A stretch of DNA of 64,000 bases from Viola odorata (Eukaryota; Streptophyta; Magnoliopsida; Malpighiales; Violaceae): the NCBI GenBank assembly GCA_963691705.1, contig OY829541.1, forward strand, positions 32,128,719 through 32,192,718, in the 5' to 3' direction. The notes beneath the pieces were generated by a model that did not search any database, was not told the DNA's origin, and saw nothing but the letters and a program-made list of their open reading frames with translations. A program made the translations under genes and the position numbers. Below are positions 1 to 12,165 of this stretch, in pieces (position 1 is the first letter of the stretch; the number at the start of each line of letters is the position of its first letter).

Positions 1-1
1 A

Positions 2-1428
2 GAGATCCATAGAAAAGAAGAGGCAAAATAAGTTAAGACCGAGTATAAGCCTTTCAAAGCTCAAAGAAGGATCCTAAAGGAACGTAAAGAAAGAGGATAT
101 CCCTTTTTAGACTCGGAAGTCTCCGATATTCTGGACCAGCTTCTTGAACAAAAAATGATCGAGCTTCCGCCATCAAAGCGCCCAGAAGAAGTGAACCAGA
201 TCGATAACCCCAGGTATTACAAATATCACCAGATCATCAGTCATCCGGTGGATAAATGCTTTGTCCTTAAAGACCTCATTGTTCGTTTGGACAAGGAAGG
301 AAAAATAAAACTCTATGATGGAGATGTTGTAGATGTCAATTACATCACAACCATTGCAAAGAACAATTCTACACCAACTATGATTGCATTCGGGTCATTT
401 GATCTTATTCCATTGTCGCAAGCTTTGGGATAGAGGACAGACGTCTCACAACCAACGATACTGACAGCTGAATTATCGAAGGGGACAATCCCTATAAAGT
501 TCAGCACAGATGGAGAAGTCAAGGTCATCTATGCTTACCCAGGGAGGCCAAAGATAGGAAACCCTTATGGACCAAGCTTGTACGAGTTGATGACTGATGA
601 CTTAGATATTTGGGAAACAAGCTCTAAGTCTGAAGATGAAGTTAACAATGGGTGGTCAACCTTTAAAAGAAAGAAGAATAAGAAGGTTCTTCCAAAGAGA
701 AATTCATCCTCAAAATACTTTTATGGTGCCTCTACTCAAAATTATGATGTCCAGCAAGAAGAGTGGGGTCTTCCGGGCAAACAACCAGAGATGTCTAAAG
801 AAGGAATGGCAGTAGCTCTTGAAGAGTATTTCCCAAAAGAGCAATATCATAAAGATTGTGCAGCAATCCACATGGTCAGCGTAAAGCAAGCTGAAGAGTC
901 TGATCAGGAGGATGACAATGTCATAAAAAGGTTGGAAGAGGTTCCATCAAACGTCTCTTTAGCCGAAACCCTTAATCTCTCATCAGAGGTCATGATGTCA
1001 CTAGTACAAGCATTGGTAGATCCAACCAGATACAAGGAAAGATTGTTGAAAGTTGTTGATCAACCATCTTACGTCGAATGCTTCAATGCAATCACGTTCA
1101 CTGATGATGACTTGCTACTAGGATCTCGTTTGCACAGCAGACCTCTTTATGTTGTAGGTTACATTCGAGAAGAAAATGTCAAAAGGATACTTATGGATCA
1201 AGGGTCAGCGGTCAGCATTATGCCCATCCATACAATGAAGAAACTAAGAATCGCCATGTCTGAACTTTCCAAAAGTAAGTTGGTTATCCAAGGTTTCAAT
1301 CAGAAGGGTCAAGCCGCTATTGGTGCGATTCGAGTGAAGCTAAAGATCTAAGAATTGGTATCTACTATCCTTTTTCATGTGATTGATGCTAGAACATCCT
1401 ACCAGTTGCTCCTCGGAAGGATTTGGTT
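2..1428 (+). pseudogene. Ty3/gypsy gag-protease fragment (same family as the element at 22102)
   Basis: Remnant of the C-terminal part of gag and the aspartic protease of a gypsy polyprotein. It aligns by eye with 23545-24042 plus 35306-36240 of the outer element. Visible are the Cys/His-bearing segment YYKYHQIISHPVDKC (about 205-260) and the protease signature DQGSAVSIMP (about 1198-1225). One frame runs through, broken by TAG at 431-433 and TAA at 1349-1351; at the same positions the relative has CAG and GAA. There is no frameshift. It ends abruptly at 1428, where a hAT-like sequence begins. Because it lacks the nested insertion, it shows what the empty site looks like (around 478-490). Family identity is firm; the lineage name (Tat-like) is inferred. 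Confidence 0.85.
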
Positions 1429-1600
1429 TAGGGGTGTCAAAACGGGACCGGTCTCGTAGATCCGTCCCGGACCCGAGGTCTCGGGTCGGGTCTGGGACCA
1501 ATTTTTAGTCCCATTTTGGGTTAGGACCGGGTCTGGTCCCGACCCAAAAATGCTCAGGTCTGACCGGGTATGACCCTACGGGTCTCGGGTCTAGACCCGA
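1429..1600. mobile_element. hAT-like transposon end
   Basis: The gypsy fragment is interrupted at 1429 by TAGGGGTGTCAAAACGGG, which resembles plant hAT terminal inverted repeats. About 150 bp follow that are rich in GGGTCTGG, GGGACC and CGGGTC motifs, like hAT subterminal repeats. The opposite end and a target-site duplication were not found, so this is a truncated copy or one end of a larger element disrupted by the viral remnant that follows. Confidence 0.5.
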
Positions 1601-1614
1601 CTAAATTAAAAAAA

Positions 1615-2710
1615 AAACCTAGCCTTTGTTCTTCTTATTTTTCAGTGTTACTTCTTGTTCTGTATGCTGTAGCTGCCATTAGCATGGTTGCTAGCATACT
1701 CATGATTTCATGTTTACTTTGGCCGTCTAAATTCCATTCATCTATGCTCAAACCATCGTATTTATTTTGTTGTCTAGTACTTTTGTTTTCTGATTGCATA
1801 TCAGGAAAAGAAGGTCTTGGATAAAAATGTTTAATGTCTAGTCTTTGGTAAATTGTTCCTTTTATTTTATTTATCTCTAGTTCCTTGAATTGATCTGATA
1901 TTGTTTCTAGATTTTCTTTGGTTAAAACTGAGATTTGATTCTTTGCTTTTGTGTTTATCTTATCCAATTCTTGACTAATCTTTTGTAAGAGTGAATCCTC
2001 TCTTGAGAGTTTAAAGTTTTCTTTGAATCCTTGCATGGTATTGGGTTTGATTAATGGATTACTAATCTTTAGGGGTTTTTCTACTGGAGTCTTGCTTCCT
2101 TCTCCTACATATGTATATCCTGTATAATGAACTTTAGGAGGAGTATTCTCTTCTATCATATTAAGTTGTTGTGCCATAGTATTTAGTAAGATACTTGTAT
2201 AATTATTCTAGGACTATATATTTTTTATATCTTTTAGCTTAATTTCTCTGTTTTCTTCTTTTACATCTTTTATGGGTGACGCTGAAATATCATAACTACG
2301 GTGTTTTATCTTGATTTCTTCAAGTGGTGGATATACTGCCTTAACTTCATCATTTGTGGCAGTTTTCCAAGTTTGAATTGGTGTCTTTATAACATTTATA
2401 TTGCTAGTATCTAATAATTCTTTGTGTCTTTTGAACCAAGTAAAGAAAGGTATATGTATTCGTACTTCATTTAGATATGTATAGAACTGTTCTCTTATAC
2501 TGTCTCTTTGTTCTTTTGTGTAATAACTAAAGAAATGAGTTCTTATGTTATTATTTGAAGGATGATCATATTCTTTCCTTAATCGTTCTTTGTTGATTTT
2601 GTATTTTTTAGTGATCGTATTAACCTGGTTTGTATATCTCATATCACTTTCTGTAGGTGATGGTGACCTTACTGGTTCTTGTTCACAAGTCTGAAAAATA
2701 TTTTGATCTA
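1615..2710 (-). pseudogene. Endogenous caulimovirid polyprotein remnant (movement/coat-region part)
   Basis: Two consecutive minus-strand open stretches (2214-about 2710 upstream, 1635-2177 downstream) have Lys/Glu/Asn-rich composition. Phrases such as RTHFFSYYTKEQRDSIREQF and a TIYQRLDIKHFYPRPSFPD-like segment recall the region between movement protein and coat protein in petuvirus/florendovirus-type polyproteins. The two stretches are separated by stop codons around 2178-2213. No reverse transcriptase is present here. The first 40 or so codons of the upstream stretch (2711-2834) look non-viral and belong to flanking repeat DNA. The Caulimoviridae assignment rests on remembered family resemblance and is moderately sure. 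This is a degraded genomic copy. Confidence 0.6.
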
Positions 2711-2771
2711 TAAAGGGTGACGTGAGGAAGAAGAAGGTAAGGTTGGGCGAGAATCTGGAAAGGAAAGGTGA

Positions 2772-2841
2772 TGGGCTTGATTTTATCACAAGCCCATCTT
2801 GATTAAATGAATTGGCTGGGCTTGATTTCATCACAAGCCCA
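2772..2841. repeat. Two tandem hairpins (45-bp spacing)
   Basis: TGGGCTTG-9 nt-CAAGCCCA occurs at 2772-2796 and again at 2817-2841 with one change in the loop. Each is a perfect 8-bp inverted repeat. They lie at the junction between viral remnant and gypsy LTR. Confidence 0.85.
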
Positions 2842-2849
2842 ATCGTGGT

Positions 2850-4401
2850 TTTGGCAAAAGTGATGGGCCCGACCCATTTATTTTTCGTAAGCTTTCGTGT
2901 TTAATTTTCATGTTATGCCTCACATGCGATAAATTGCTTATCTTGCTTTCGTGCTTAAATTTCCTATGCAATTGCTCACATGATGACTTGCTTTCTTTAT
3001 GCCATGATAATTTCGAAAGGAATTATTCGTATGCTCATATGATGATTTACTTGCTTTATGCCATATAATTTCGTATGAAATATTCGTATGCTTGCAAGTT
3101 ATAAATGATTTGTTTATTTGCTATGCCATGTTTTATTTAATTAAATTGCTTGTTTGTCATAAACTGAATAAATTTTTGTGTGCGCTTTTATTATTTATTA
3201 TCTTCGAAACATCGCTAACACTCTCACTTTGCAAGGTAGATCAAGATCACGCAACGCAAGTACGCCCTTTCTAAGTCTCTTTTATTTATTCAATATTTTC
3301 CGCAAATATTACTTATATGCATGTTATTTAGAAATGTTAAAACTCATATCATAATCGTATGCATGAATTGTGGGAAAATAAAATCAACGCACATGTTTAC
3401 GTGTTTAAATTACTCGCTTTTATGCCATGAAATTAATTGCTACACATTGATATATGAGCATGGTGGCTTCGATCCCACACGGCTATATGCATTCATTAAA
3501 TCGGTATTATGCTAGTCCTTTCCATGATAGGATCACGTAGTAATTAATTAATCATGCATGTCCCGATGATAGAAAGGGAGGAACGTCCGCTCTAGCATAT
3601 GAAAAAAATGGTAACCCCGTCCTTCGGTCCCGATCGGAAATAACAAAGTCCCGACAAAAAATGCTAAGATGTAACGCCACCTTTGAGGGCCCACATCATT
3701 TGTAAAAAATGTTTATATAATCAGAAAGTGGCCCAATTTTTGTAACAGGATTTCGGTTGACACTCTACGATTGTTTACCCTATAAATGATTGGAAAGTGG
3801 CCCGATTTCGTGCGCGGGGTTGGTTGACATGCTGCGATTATTCATTCGTTTTCGTATAAAAAAATGTTTAAGTAATCGAAAAGTGGCCCAATTTTGGTAA
3901 CAGGATTTCGGTTGACACTCTATGATCGTTTACCCTGTAAATGATTAAAAAGTGGCACATTTCCGTGCGCAGGATTGGTTGACATGCTGCTATTATTTAC
4001 TCATTTTTGTGTTAAAAATTAAACATAGTAACACCTTCCCACTTTATAACTGGTAACCTTTTTAAAGGATGTGACTCGGGTACCTAACACCTTCCCGAGT
4101 CCATAATACGACTTCAAACCTTCGTTCTTTGGTTTAGACCCAAGCCTTAGTTTTTTTTTTTATGCCAATTAGGTTCCCTAAACCTAGAAAATGCTTAGGG
4201 TGGCGACTTCATTTGCATTATGCGAGGCATCCATCTATGCTCCGCATCCGTCCCGAACCTATATTCATTTTCAATGAAAATGGGGTGCGACAAACTCTTT
4301 ACACCCTCCATCATTTTTTTCTCTAATGGATCTCTTATTCTTACATTTGATTACGTTCTTTTGCGCTCCTCTCTGAACCTCTAGAATTCCTAACTTCAAC
4401 A
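2850..4401 (+). repeat. Ty3/gypsy (Tat/Ogre-like) 5' LTR, left end approximate
   Basis: Non-coding DNA ending in ...TTCAACA directly before a primer-binding-site-like sequence. Near its 3' end it carries phrases typical of Tat/Ogre LTRs: GGGTACCTAACACCTTCCCG (about 4079-4098), GGTGGCGACTTC (about 4199) and AAATGGGGTGCGACA (about 4277). The left border is not resolved and could lie anywhere between about 2769 and 2870. No matching 3' LTR is in the window. Confidence 0.6.
3704..4013. repeat. 155-bp tandem repeat, two units, inside the LTR
   Basis: Units 3704-3858 and 3859-4013 are highly similar (AAATGTTTA... at both starts). Each unit holds two half-units of about 76 bp starting AAAGTGGCCC/AAAGTGGCAC. 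Confidence 0.85.
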
Positions 4402-4402
4402 T

Positions 4403-4420
4403 TGGCGCCGACTGTGGGGC
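4403..4420 (+). other. Primer-binding site of the gypsy element
   Basis: TGGCGCCGACTGTGGGGC lies two bases after the CA that ends the LTR. TGGCGCCG openings are common gypsy tRNA-primer sites; I do not assign the tRNA. Confidence 0.65.
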
Positions 4421-4509
4421 AGTCGGGGAAAGTTAAATACTGAGGTACATTTTGTTTTCCTAAAATATAAATATTGTGTTTTTCTTAGGAGTAACGTTTT
4501 AGGGGTAGA

Positions 4510-4860
4510 GATGGCACCCAATAGAGGTGATGAAAGTGAGATGAGCAAGTCGGTCATTCTTTAATCTTCGATGAGGATAACGAGATGGAGTCCATAGAGG
4601 AAGAGCTGGATGAACTAACAAATGAGGTACACAATGACATTGCAAAAATAGAGAAACTAGAAAGCAAAAAATTAAGTCACGATGGATGATTCACTAAAGA
4701 AAAAAGAGGAGAAACAGGTCAAAGTGGTGAAAAAGAAGAGGAGACTCGTGATCATGCTCACATCAAGAACAACGAACTTGATCAATGGGTGGAGAAAGGA
4801 ATTGCAAGGGCATCAATTGTCAGGAATGACCTATTAGAGACATGATATTTAGTATGAAAA
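4510..4860 (+). pseudogene. Gypsy gag 5' remnant
   Basis: Starts with a plausible gag ATG at 4511 (MAPNRGDES...), which breaks after about 17 codons. An acidic/lysine-rich coding-like stretch continues in shifted frames (EDNEMESIEEELDELTNEV...) up to about 4850. Several stops and frame changes make it non-functional. It belongs to the LTR and primer-binding site just upstream. Confidence 0.45.
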
Positions 4861-5589
4861 GCAAGTATATCACAGGAAACGAGACAAAGCGAATGACCAA
4901 CGATGCAAATAAAGTTGTTGATAAGAGAAGAAAGAGTCTAGACACGCATATTCGTTGCAAGAGAAAATATGTTGATAGCCTTGGAATATGTGTCCTTGTA
5001 CATTGGAAGATTTTTCCTTGTACGAAGAAGGAAAAAGAGAGCCATATACCATTGGAATAGTGATGAACTCTACTTTGTCCAAAAGTTCAACTATGATAGG
5101 ACAAGTTTTCAAAGCTCACTAGAGCTCCTAAACAAGGAGAAAAATACATGCCATATTATATTCAAAACCTATAGATGTCTACTTTCTGATGAAGCAAGTC
5201 TCATATTTTTTTTTCTATAAAAATCTTGGTTCTACATTCATTGAGACATGCGCAAGCAGCCCCTACCTAGTGATCAGATCAGCTTCATATAATTTATGGC
5301 ACTTATCTACAATGTGAAAAAAATTTGAAATTCAAACAGTAGTAAGGTATATGAGTCTTCTTTCATTTCAAACAAATTTCGTAATCTTCTTATTTTTCTT
5401 CAAGACTAAATGCTATTTTTATTGGAGCATACACACATTAAACCTCTTACTCGAGAGCTAACTTGCGTCAAGATTGGTATCAACAAAAAGGTACATATGT
5501 CTACTTTCAATTGCAACTAGTCTCATATATTTTGAGCATGTCTACCGCGATTTCCATCACTTTTTGTGAAGCATATGCAAGTAGAATGG
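4861..5589. other. No recognisable feature
   Basis: AT-rich sequence with only short chance reading frames; probably decayed repeat DNA. Confidence 0.5.
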
Positions 5590-8500
5590 CTATTTGCATA
5601 ACAATCTTTGGTAGGATTTTTTAAACCCTCATCAAGGAGGGGTGAAGGGCTGCGAGCAACCTTACTTTAGATACAATTCTCAAGTGCAACGAGTATCTAG
5701 TGAAAACCTAAAAATCCATCCAAACAACAATATTGGGTCTTACCTGCTAATCTTTCTAGCATCTGATCAATGAAAGAGAGGGGGAAATGGTCATTTCTTA
5801 TGGCTGCATTGAGATGCATGTAGTATATATAGACTCTCCATCCTTGTGGGGACTAGATTTCTATCACCTCCTTCAATCACTATAACTTCTGTCTCTTTTG
5901 GAACCACTTGGATAGTGCTCACCCATGAGCTATCTGATATGGGATAAATTACATCTGCATCTAGGAGTTTTAAGATCTCCTTCTTGACTACCTCTATCAT
6001 TGGGGGGTTCAATCTTCATTGTGGTTATCGCTCTATCTTGCTACTTTCTTCTAGATGGATTTTATGCATACACTTTAAAGGTGATATCTCCTAAATGTCA
6101 ACAATAGTCCACCCTATTGCTTCTTTCTATTTTCTAAGGACTCTCATCAATATTTCTTCTTCCAGCATACTCAACATGTTGGAAATGATCACTAGCAATG
6201 TTTCTTGCTCTAGGCCTAAAAAAAAATATTTGAAGTGCGATGGCAGAGTTTTCAACTCTAGTTACGGGGCCTGCACAATGGAGGGAAGTAACTTATTGTT
6301 AGTTCTGGGCAGTTCAGAGTTCTTAGTGAAGCTAGGATAAGATTTTAAAACATCTAGCTCATAAACAAAGGCCTGCAAATCAGAATTAATTATTAGTTCT
6401 TTCTCCATCTCAATCAGCTCTTTCTCTTCTATTCTTGTGCAGAGAACTAAGTTTAAAGGGTTTGTAGAGTTCATTTCCTGCACGTGATCAACAAAAGGGT
6501 CAATCACATCAATAAAATTGACAGAATGAACATCATTTGGATACTTTAATGCCTCATAGATATTGAACTTAATCACAACACCATCAAATTCTAAGGACAA
6601 AAATCTATTATAGACATCTATTTTTGCACGTGTTGTCTTTAAAAATGGCCATTTGGATACTTCAATGCATCATATATATTGAACTTAATCACAACACCAT
6701 CAAATTCTAAGGACAAAAATCCCTTATAGACATCTACTTTTGCACGTGTTGTCTTTAAAAATGGTCTCCCTAACAACACATCAGTATCTTTTATGGAATA
6801 GTCATCTTCCATGTCTAGGATATAGAAGTCTGAAGGATACACAAAATCATCCACTTTTACTAGAACATCTTCAATTACACCTTTAGGATAAATATATGAT
6901 CAATCGGTCAACTGGATAACCACTCTAGGAGGTTCTAAATTAAGTGTTTTATAAATAGACCAAGGCATTACGTTTATACCCGCACCAAGATCTCACAAAT
7001 TCTTTTCTAACCTTTTACCTCCATTTTTGTATGGTATTCCAAACATTCCTCCATCGTTACACTTTGGAGGTAGCTTCTTGTGTAGCATTGCTGAGACATT
7101 TTCACCAACACCAATCAAATCTACTCCTGTAAGTTTCTTTTTATTAGTACACAAATCTTTTAAAAACTTGGCATATCTAGAAATATAAATGATTACATTA
7201 AGTAAAGGAATGTTAACAAAAACTTTGCTAAGGATGTTGAAAATTTCCTTATCTCCAATTTTGCAGACCTTTCTGGAAAAGGTTGTGGGATTACCTTTGC
7301 TTTTTATTTGATGGGGATGTCTAGATCGCTTTTTATCAAGACGGCTTTTGTTGGTGCGACTTTTGCTTCCAACTCTGGTTCAAGCATCTGTAAGTCTATA
7401 CCTAGAGTTAGGTTTTCTCGACTTGGTAGATTCTTTCTACTTCTTAGCTCCATTGCACTGACGTTGTGTTTGGGGTTCTCCTCTATCATGGATGGCAGTT
7501 TCCCTACATTCTCCTTCTTGCTGGAAGCTAAGGCCATCTATGACATTTTTTTTTCAAGATTTTCTATACTAGCTTGGGTATTAGCTTAGTGTGCTTGTGT
7601 AGCTAGTGTAAATTATTTCATAGTCTCTTCAAGCGAGTTGCTTGAGGATGGATGAGATTAGTTTATGAGTAAAGGAGTTTTTCGTTGATTTTGTGGAGGT
7701 CTAGGCTGGAAATTTTGGAGGTTGAATGGAGGTTGAGGTTGTTGTGTCCAATCGAAGTTGGGATGATTTCTCCAACCTGGGTTATAGCTGTTGGAATAGG
7801 GATTATTGTAGTTTTCCTTGACCTTGGTTGAATCCTATCATGGCATTAACCTGTGCTCCTTCTTGCAATGATGGACAAGCATATGTTGGATGATCTATCT
7901 AACAATATAGTCCATATGCCTTCACTTGTTAAGCATTTCCTACAATAATAGCAAGCAAAATAGAATTCATTTCAGTCAATTTATTTTCAATTGCTACATT
8001 GCCTACCTAATAAACCTGATAAGCGCTCTCAGAACTTTTGTTCTCTGAACAATTATTGGCCATGGTCTTAATCAGCTCATTTGCTCTTGTAGGGGTTAAA
8101 TCCATTATAACTCCTCTAATCGAATCTAGCTTCTCTTTGTCACCCTATTTCATTCCATCATAGAAGTACTAAATCAATGATTGATTAGTCACTTTATGTG
8201 ATGGACAGCTAGCTTGCATTCTCTAAAATCTCTCAAAATACTCTCCAAAGCTTTCATCAGGTAGTTGCTGAATAGCTACTAGATTTTCCCGGATGCTCCC
8301 GCTTTACTGGCTAGAAAATATTTCTTAACAAAAGCCTCTTACAATTGTGTCCATTGGTGATGGTGTGTGTTGGTAAACTGAAAAATCATCATTTTGCACC
8401 ATCCTCCAACATCTATGGAAAAGCTCTCAACTTTGCTCGTTCGATATGAACATTTGGTGGCTTTAATGAATCATATTTCCAATGTAGTTCTTATAAATGA

Positions 8501-8920
8501 GAATAAGGATTTTCATCAGATAAACCATAGAATTTTTTTAAGGCTTGTATAACATTACTTTTTATTATCCAATCCTTTGCCATTGGCTGGTAATTGATAC
8601 ACAAAGGAGTGGTTTGTTCTAGACCAAAATTCAGTTCCCTCAGGGTCTTATTGGCATTGGGCACAATTGGTTCAACTGATTCTTCCTCCTCTCCTTTTGG
8701 AATATGTAAGACTAGGCCTAGACCTGCGTCTTCCAGTTGCTCAGAATTGGAAATCATTGAAGAGTTTGACTATGATGATTCGATTTGTTCTCCTTCAACT
8801 CTTTTCTCTCTCGCCCGCTTCCTTATTTTGGCTTCAGTTTTTGTAATCTCAAGATTATATGAGAAAAATTCAGAACTTGAAGACCTGATTAGACACAAAG
8901 AAAAACCAAAAAATAGTGCA
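5590..8920 (-). pseudogene. Athila-like Ty3/gypsy gag-pol remnant
   Basis: Read on the minus strand, the order is gag (8491-8757, ending ...KKFYGLSDENPYSHL), gag-protease linker (7304-7537), protease (6639-6854, containing DVLLGRPFLKTTRAKVDV), and the start of reverse transcriptase (5791-6012, NPPMIEVVKKEILKLLDADV). Decayed reverse-transcriptase text reaches about 5590. Many stops, frameshifts and a 116-bp duplication interrupt it. The segment order, the Athila-style RT opening and the tRNA-Asp-type primer site at 8926 support an Athila-like lineage. RNase H and integrase are missing. Confidence 0.75.
6534..6765. repeat. 116-bp tandem duplication within the protease remnant
   Basis: 6534-6649 and 6650-6765 are nearly identical; both begin CATTTGGATACTT. 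The duplication repeats the FDGVVIKFNIY coding segment and breaks the reading frame. Confidence 0.9.
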
Positions 8921-8925
8921 CCAAG

Positions 8926-8943
8926 TCCCCAGCAACGGTGCCA
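8926..8943 (-). other. Primer-binding site, tRNA-Asp type
   Basis: On the minus strand TGGCACCGTTGCTGGGGA differs at two positions from TGGCGCCGTTGCCGGGGA, the Athila-type site complementary to tRNA-Asp. Confidence 0.75.
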
Positions 8944-8949
8944 AAAAAT

Positions 8950-10390
8950 TGATGGGTGTTGAATCTATTAAATAATAATCAAAGATACAACTTAACGCAA
9001 TAAACAAAGTGAATTGTGGATAGTGATAAGAGGTTTTCTCCTTGATTGAATGAATATTTTAGTTACTTTTACTATCTATTTTCGTACAATTTAGGTAGTA
9101 ATACTATGGATTAGAGTCAATTTCCCTCACTTTTCAAGAAAATAGCTCTAGAGACAACTTTGGAGAGAAAAGAGCCGAAATGATCGAAATAGAAAAGACT
9201 TCTCAAGTCTTGGCCAAGAACCATCACTCTTGACCAAGAAAGTAGCTGCTCGAGACAAATTTCTAAAACGCGTATTTACACTATTGAAGCCTCCAGTTTT
9301 AGGATTTGGTTTATCTTTTCTCCAGAATAAAAGATATGATTTATCCAAGAGATAGAATCGATTAGTTGAGGGATTTTAGGGATGTGTAAAAGAGAGAAAA
9401 CATAGAAGCGTGATTGGATTGGTTCAAACAACTCATGGATAGAGTTCTCAACCTTCTCAACATCTATTTTACTGTAGATTTCGATCCAAAGAATATCAGA
9501 TACCAATTTGAAGTAAAACACTTAGGATATTTTATTTTATTTTATTTTTATTTTCTAGAGATAATTAAGGAGGCAAACTATATTTAAGCTTCCTAGATCT
9601 TTTGGAGAGGGAGTCTCTCCTTCTCTACTTTTTCTTCTCTAGTTCTCAACATATTTGCTCTACTCATCTCCAACCTTTACGACGCAAGATTTTATTTCTA
9701 TGCAATTAATTTTATTATTTTCTTTAATTTCTTGTCTATTTATAACTAAGCTTTCTCATTCCCAGTAGAGGCAATTAAATTATGATTCTAATTATCTATA
9801 CGATCTAATCATTTTTAATACTTTCTAGGTTTGCATATATGCGTTGTCTAATCACTTGCAATCACTATTCATATTAGGTTTATGTCTAATCAACCTAGAT
9901 TTTAAACTAAATAGTAATAGTCATTCTTGAAGGGGATGGTAGACCTTGAAGCCTGATAGATAAAGTAGACAACTAGTTTTTGCGGACTAGAGAGAATAAT
10001 ATTTAGGTTAAGCCCCGATTGACAACTGAGGAGCCATAACTTAGAATTGTCTTCCCCTAATCGAAATCAATCAATTTAGTAAACCTTTTAATCAGCAAGG
10101 TGCTAATTGGTTAAGATTGCATAATAGTATATCTTTAGGTAGTTTGATGTAGGTGGGAAGTATGAGTCCTAAGAAGTATATTTGGTCTTTATAGCAATGT
10201 TGTAAACTAGGAATGAATATTATTGCATCAATGATCGAATACTTTTGAATCATAACTTACTTTAGCCTTTACTGGGAACCTTTTACACATTTGTTAAACA
10301 TCAATCTGATTTTTGTTCTTAGTCTAGCCTTTACTCTTATTCTTGGCTTGGACTTTACACTTGTTTTCATTGTTTTTTCAATTCATAGTA
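8950..10390 (-). repeat. Athila-like 5' LTR (right border approximate)
   Basis: Non-coding DNA starting TGATGGGTGTTG next to the primer-binding site. It is recognisably related to 17887-19215: both contain ...GAAGGGGATG..., CCCGATTGACAAC and TTGTCTTCCCCTAA in the same order and orientation. The right border near 10390 is set by where that similarity fades. Confidence 0.6.
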
Positions 10391-10967
10391 ATGCAAATTA
10401 AAATGGAACAAGTCCAGGAGAGATTTGATTGACAAATAAGGAAAAAGACTCCTTGCAAAAACAATATCAAGGTTATGATTCAAGTGTAATTGATCATTGA
10501 TTCAAGGGTGTTCATTTATGATTCATGGAGTAGCTATAGCAACTAGGTACACCTACGTTCCCTCCTTTTTCACCTGCAATAAGTTACTTAAAGGTACACT
10601 TATTAAGAAACCCTAATTATCTAGCAACCTTAAGGTATACTTATAAGATTTAGCTAGACAATTGATAAAACTAATGAAAGACTAACTCTAGGCCAAGACT
10701 AAGGTACACTTATAGCCTTTAAACCTAATTGCTCATTCATTCTAGTCTCAAAGAGCCTCTAACTGAGATCGATCTAGTTATCTGCTTATCCTTTAGGCTT
10801 TGTAATCCGCAACCTTCTGGATCTACGTTAACTATTTAGTTTGGAGTTTAAGATGATCAGACCTAAACACAACATGAATAATATTTGTGTTAAATCAATG
10901 AATGAAGAAATATGAATGCAAAAACTATGAGAAACATTTAGATCTCACAATTATACTAAATCATAAA
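10391..10967. other. Unassigned repeat-like DNA
   Basis: No coding signal. The motif AAGGTAYACTTAT recurs (around 10593, 10632 and 10703), suggesting a decayed LTR. Confidence 0.35.
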
Positions 10968-11394
10968 TGATACGAGCGTGGATCCATATATTGCCAAGGA
11001 AAGGCCACCCACGTGGCCTACATATCCCCGTACGCGTGCAACAAGAAGAAGGGAGACAAAGTGCTAGCGGCATACCGCCAGGATCCAGGTGGTATACCGC
11101 TCGCTTCGGCCTTGGAAATGGATTGAGAGATTAAGGCTAGTGGCATACCGCCAGAGTCAGAGCATGGTTGGCGGCATACCGCCAGAAGGTCCATAAGCTG
11201 AAAAGGAAGACGTCCAAGCCCTTATGTTAAGGGGTATTTAGGGGTTTTCCCTTGTAACTAAACCTAGTATAAATAGCTAGAGATAGCTCATTTGTAATAG
11301 TCTTGAATTTGGTTGAGTTATCTCCTTCTTTCAAGAACACTTCACATTAGGTGAGCCATTAGGGCAATTAGGGTTCTTAGATCCATTTATCTTA
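10968..11394 (+). repeat. LTR-like promoter fragment
   Basis: Starts TGATACGAGCG, similar to the LTR start at 60070 (TGATACGAGCACGG), and contains a TATA box, TATAAATAG, at 11268-11276. It merges at 11395 into the 1.75-kb direct repeat. No coding potential. Confidence 0.5.
11067..11183. repeat. Cluster of near-palindromes GGCGGCATACCGCC
   Basis: Four occurrences: 11067-11079, 11088-11101, 11140-11152 and 11170-11183, all variants of G(G/C)(C/T)GG(C/T)ATACCGC(C/T). They lie about 90 bp upstream of the TATA box at 11268. Confidence 0.85.
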
Positions 11395-11878
11395 GTTATG
11401 AATCTTATGACGTGCTTACTTGACATAGTTATTGAAACTCACATTTTATCATCCAATTCACATCTCTTTTCAAAATTATAATTCATTTTTCATCATCAAA
11501 ATCAATTGGTTTTCTTTCTTTTCTTAAAACAAGTTTAATTTCGAATGATCAACACAATATTTCATGCCCCAGACAAGTAAGATGCCTAACACCTTCCCTA
11601 TTCGTACAAGTCCCCGAATTCAAAATATCTGGTTTGCAAACTAGTCCTTTAACATTGGATTTTTATATGGAGTCATTCTTATTTTATTTCGAGATTTGTT
11701 TTAGTTAATAAAAAATTTCTTGAATTCTAAGAACGGTTTTCTTTATTTTTCCAAAATAAATATAGTGGCGACTCTTTTCTTTTCATTCCCCTTGTGAGGA
11801 CAGTTTGATGTTCTTCACGAGCTAGATTTGTGAACTATGGAATGGAATATGACCTTCCTAGATAATACCTTCTTTTTG

Positions 11879-12165
11879 TCAGGGAAGGTTTGGATGGTTG
11901 TTCATAATTGTGAATTTAGTGGAAGAGGATTTGTTTATCAACACTAAAACATGAGTACTTTGCACGCATTCTCTCACCCACTCATGCCACCTCGAATTGA
12001 ACCCCATGGTCCTCATCACTTCTTCAAGATATACCCACTCTATAAAGTCATACACCTTTTCAAAATCAAGTTTAAATAGAAATCTCCTTTTATAGACTGC
12101 ACAGAAGTAATTAACCACCTCGTTAGCCAGGAACCATGGAATCTCACCATAGGATTAGTATCGTG
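11879..12165 (-). pseudogene. LINE (non-LTR) reverse-transcriptase fragment, copy 1
   Basis: The minus-strand frame reads FKLDFEKVYDFIEWVYLEEV followed by MGFNSRWHEWV, like the L1-type reverse-transcriptase region with the FDLEKAYD/W motif. Only about 80-95 residues remain; no endonuclease or downstream catalytic FADD motif is visible. Confidence 0.65.

Noticed and set aside
4842..5220. Overlapping short frames of 72-83 aa
   Set aside because: Present on both strands in low-complexity DNA with no domain.
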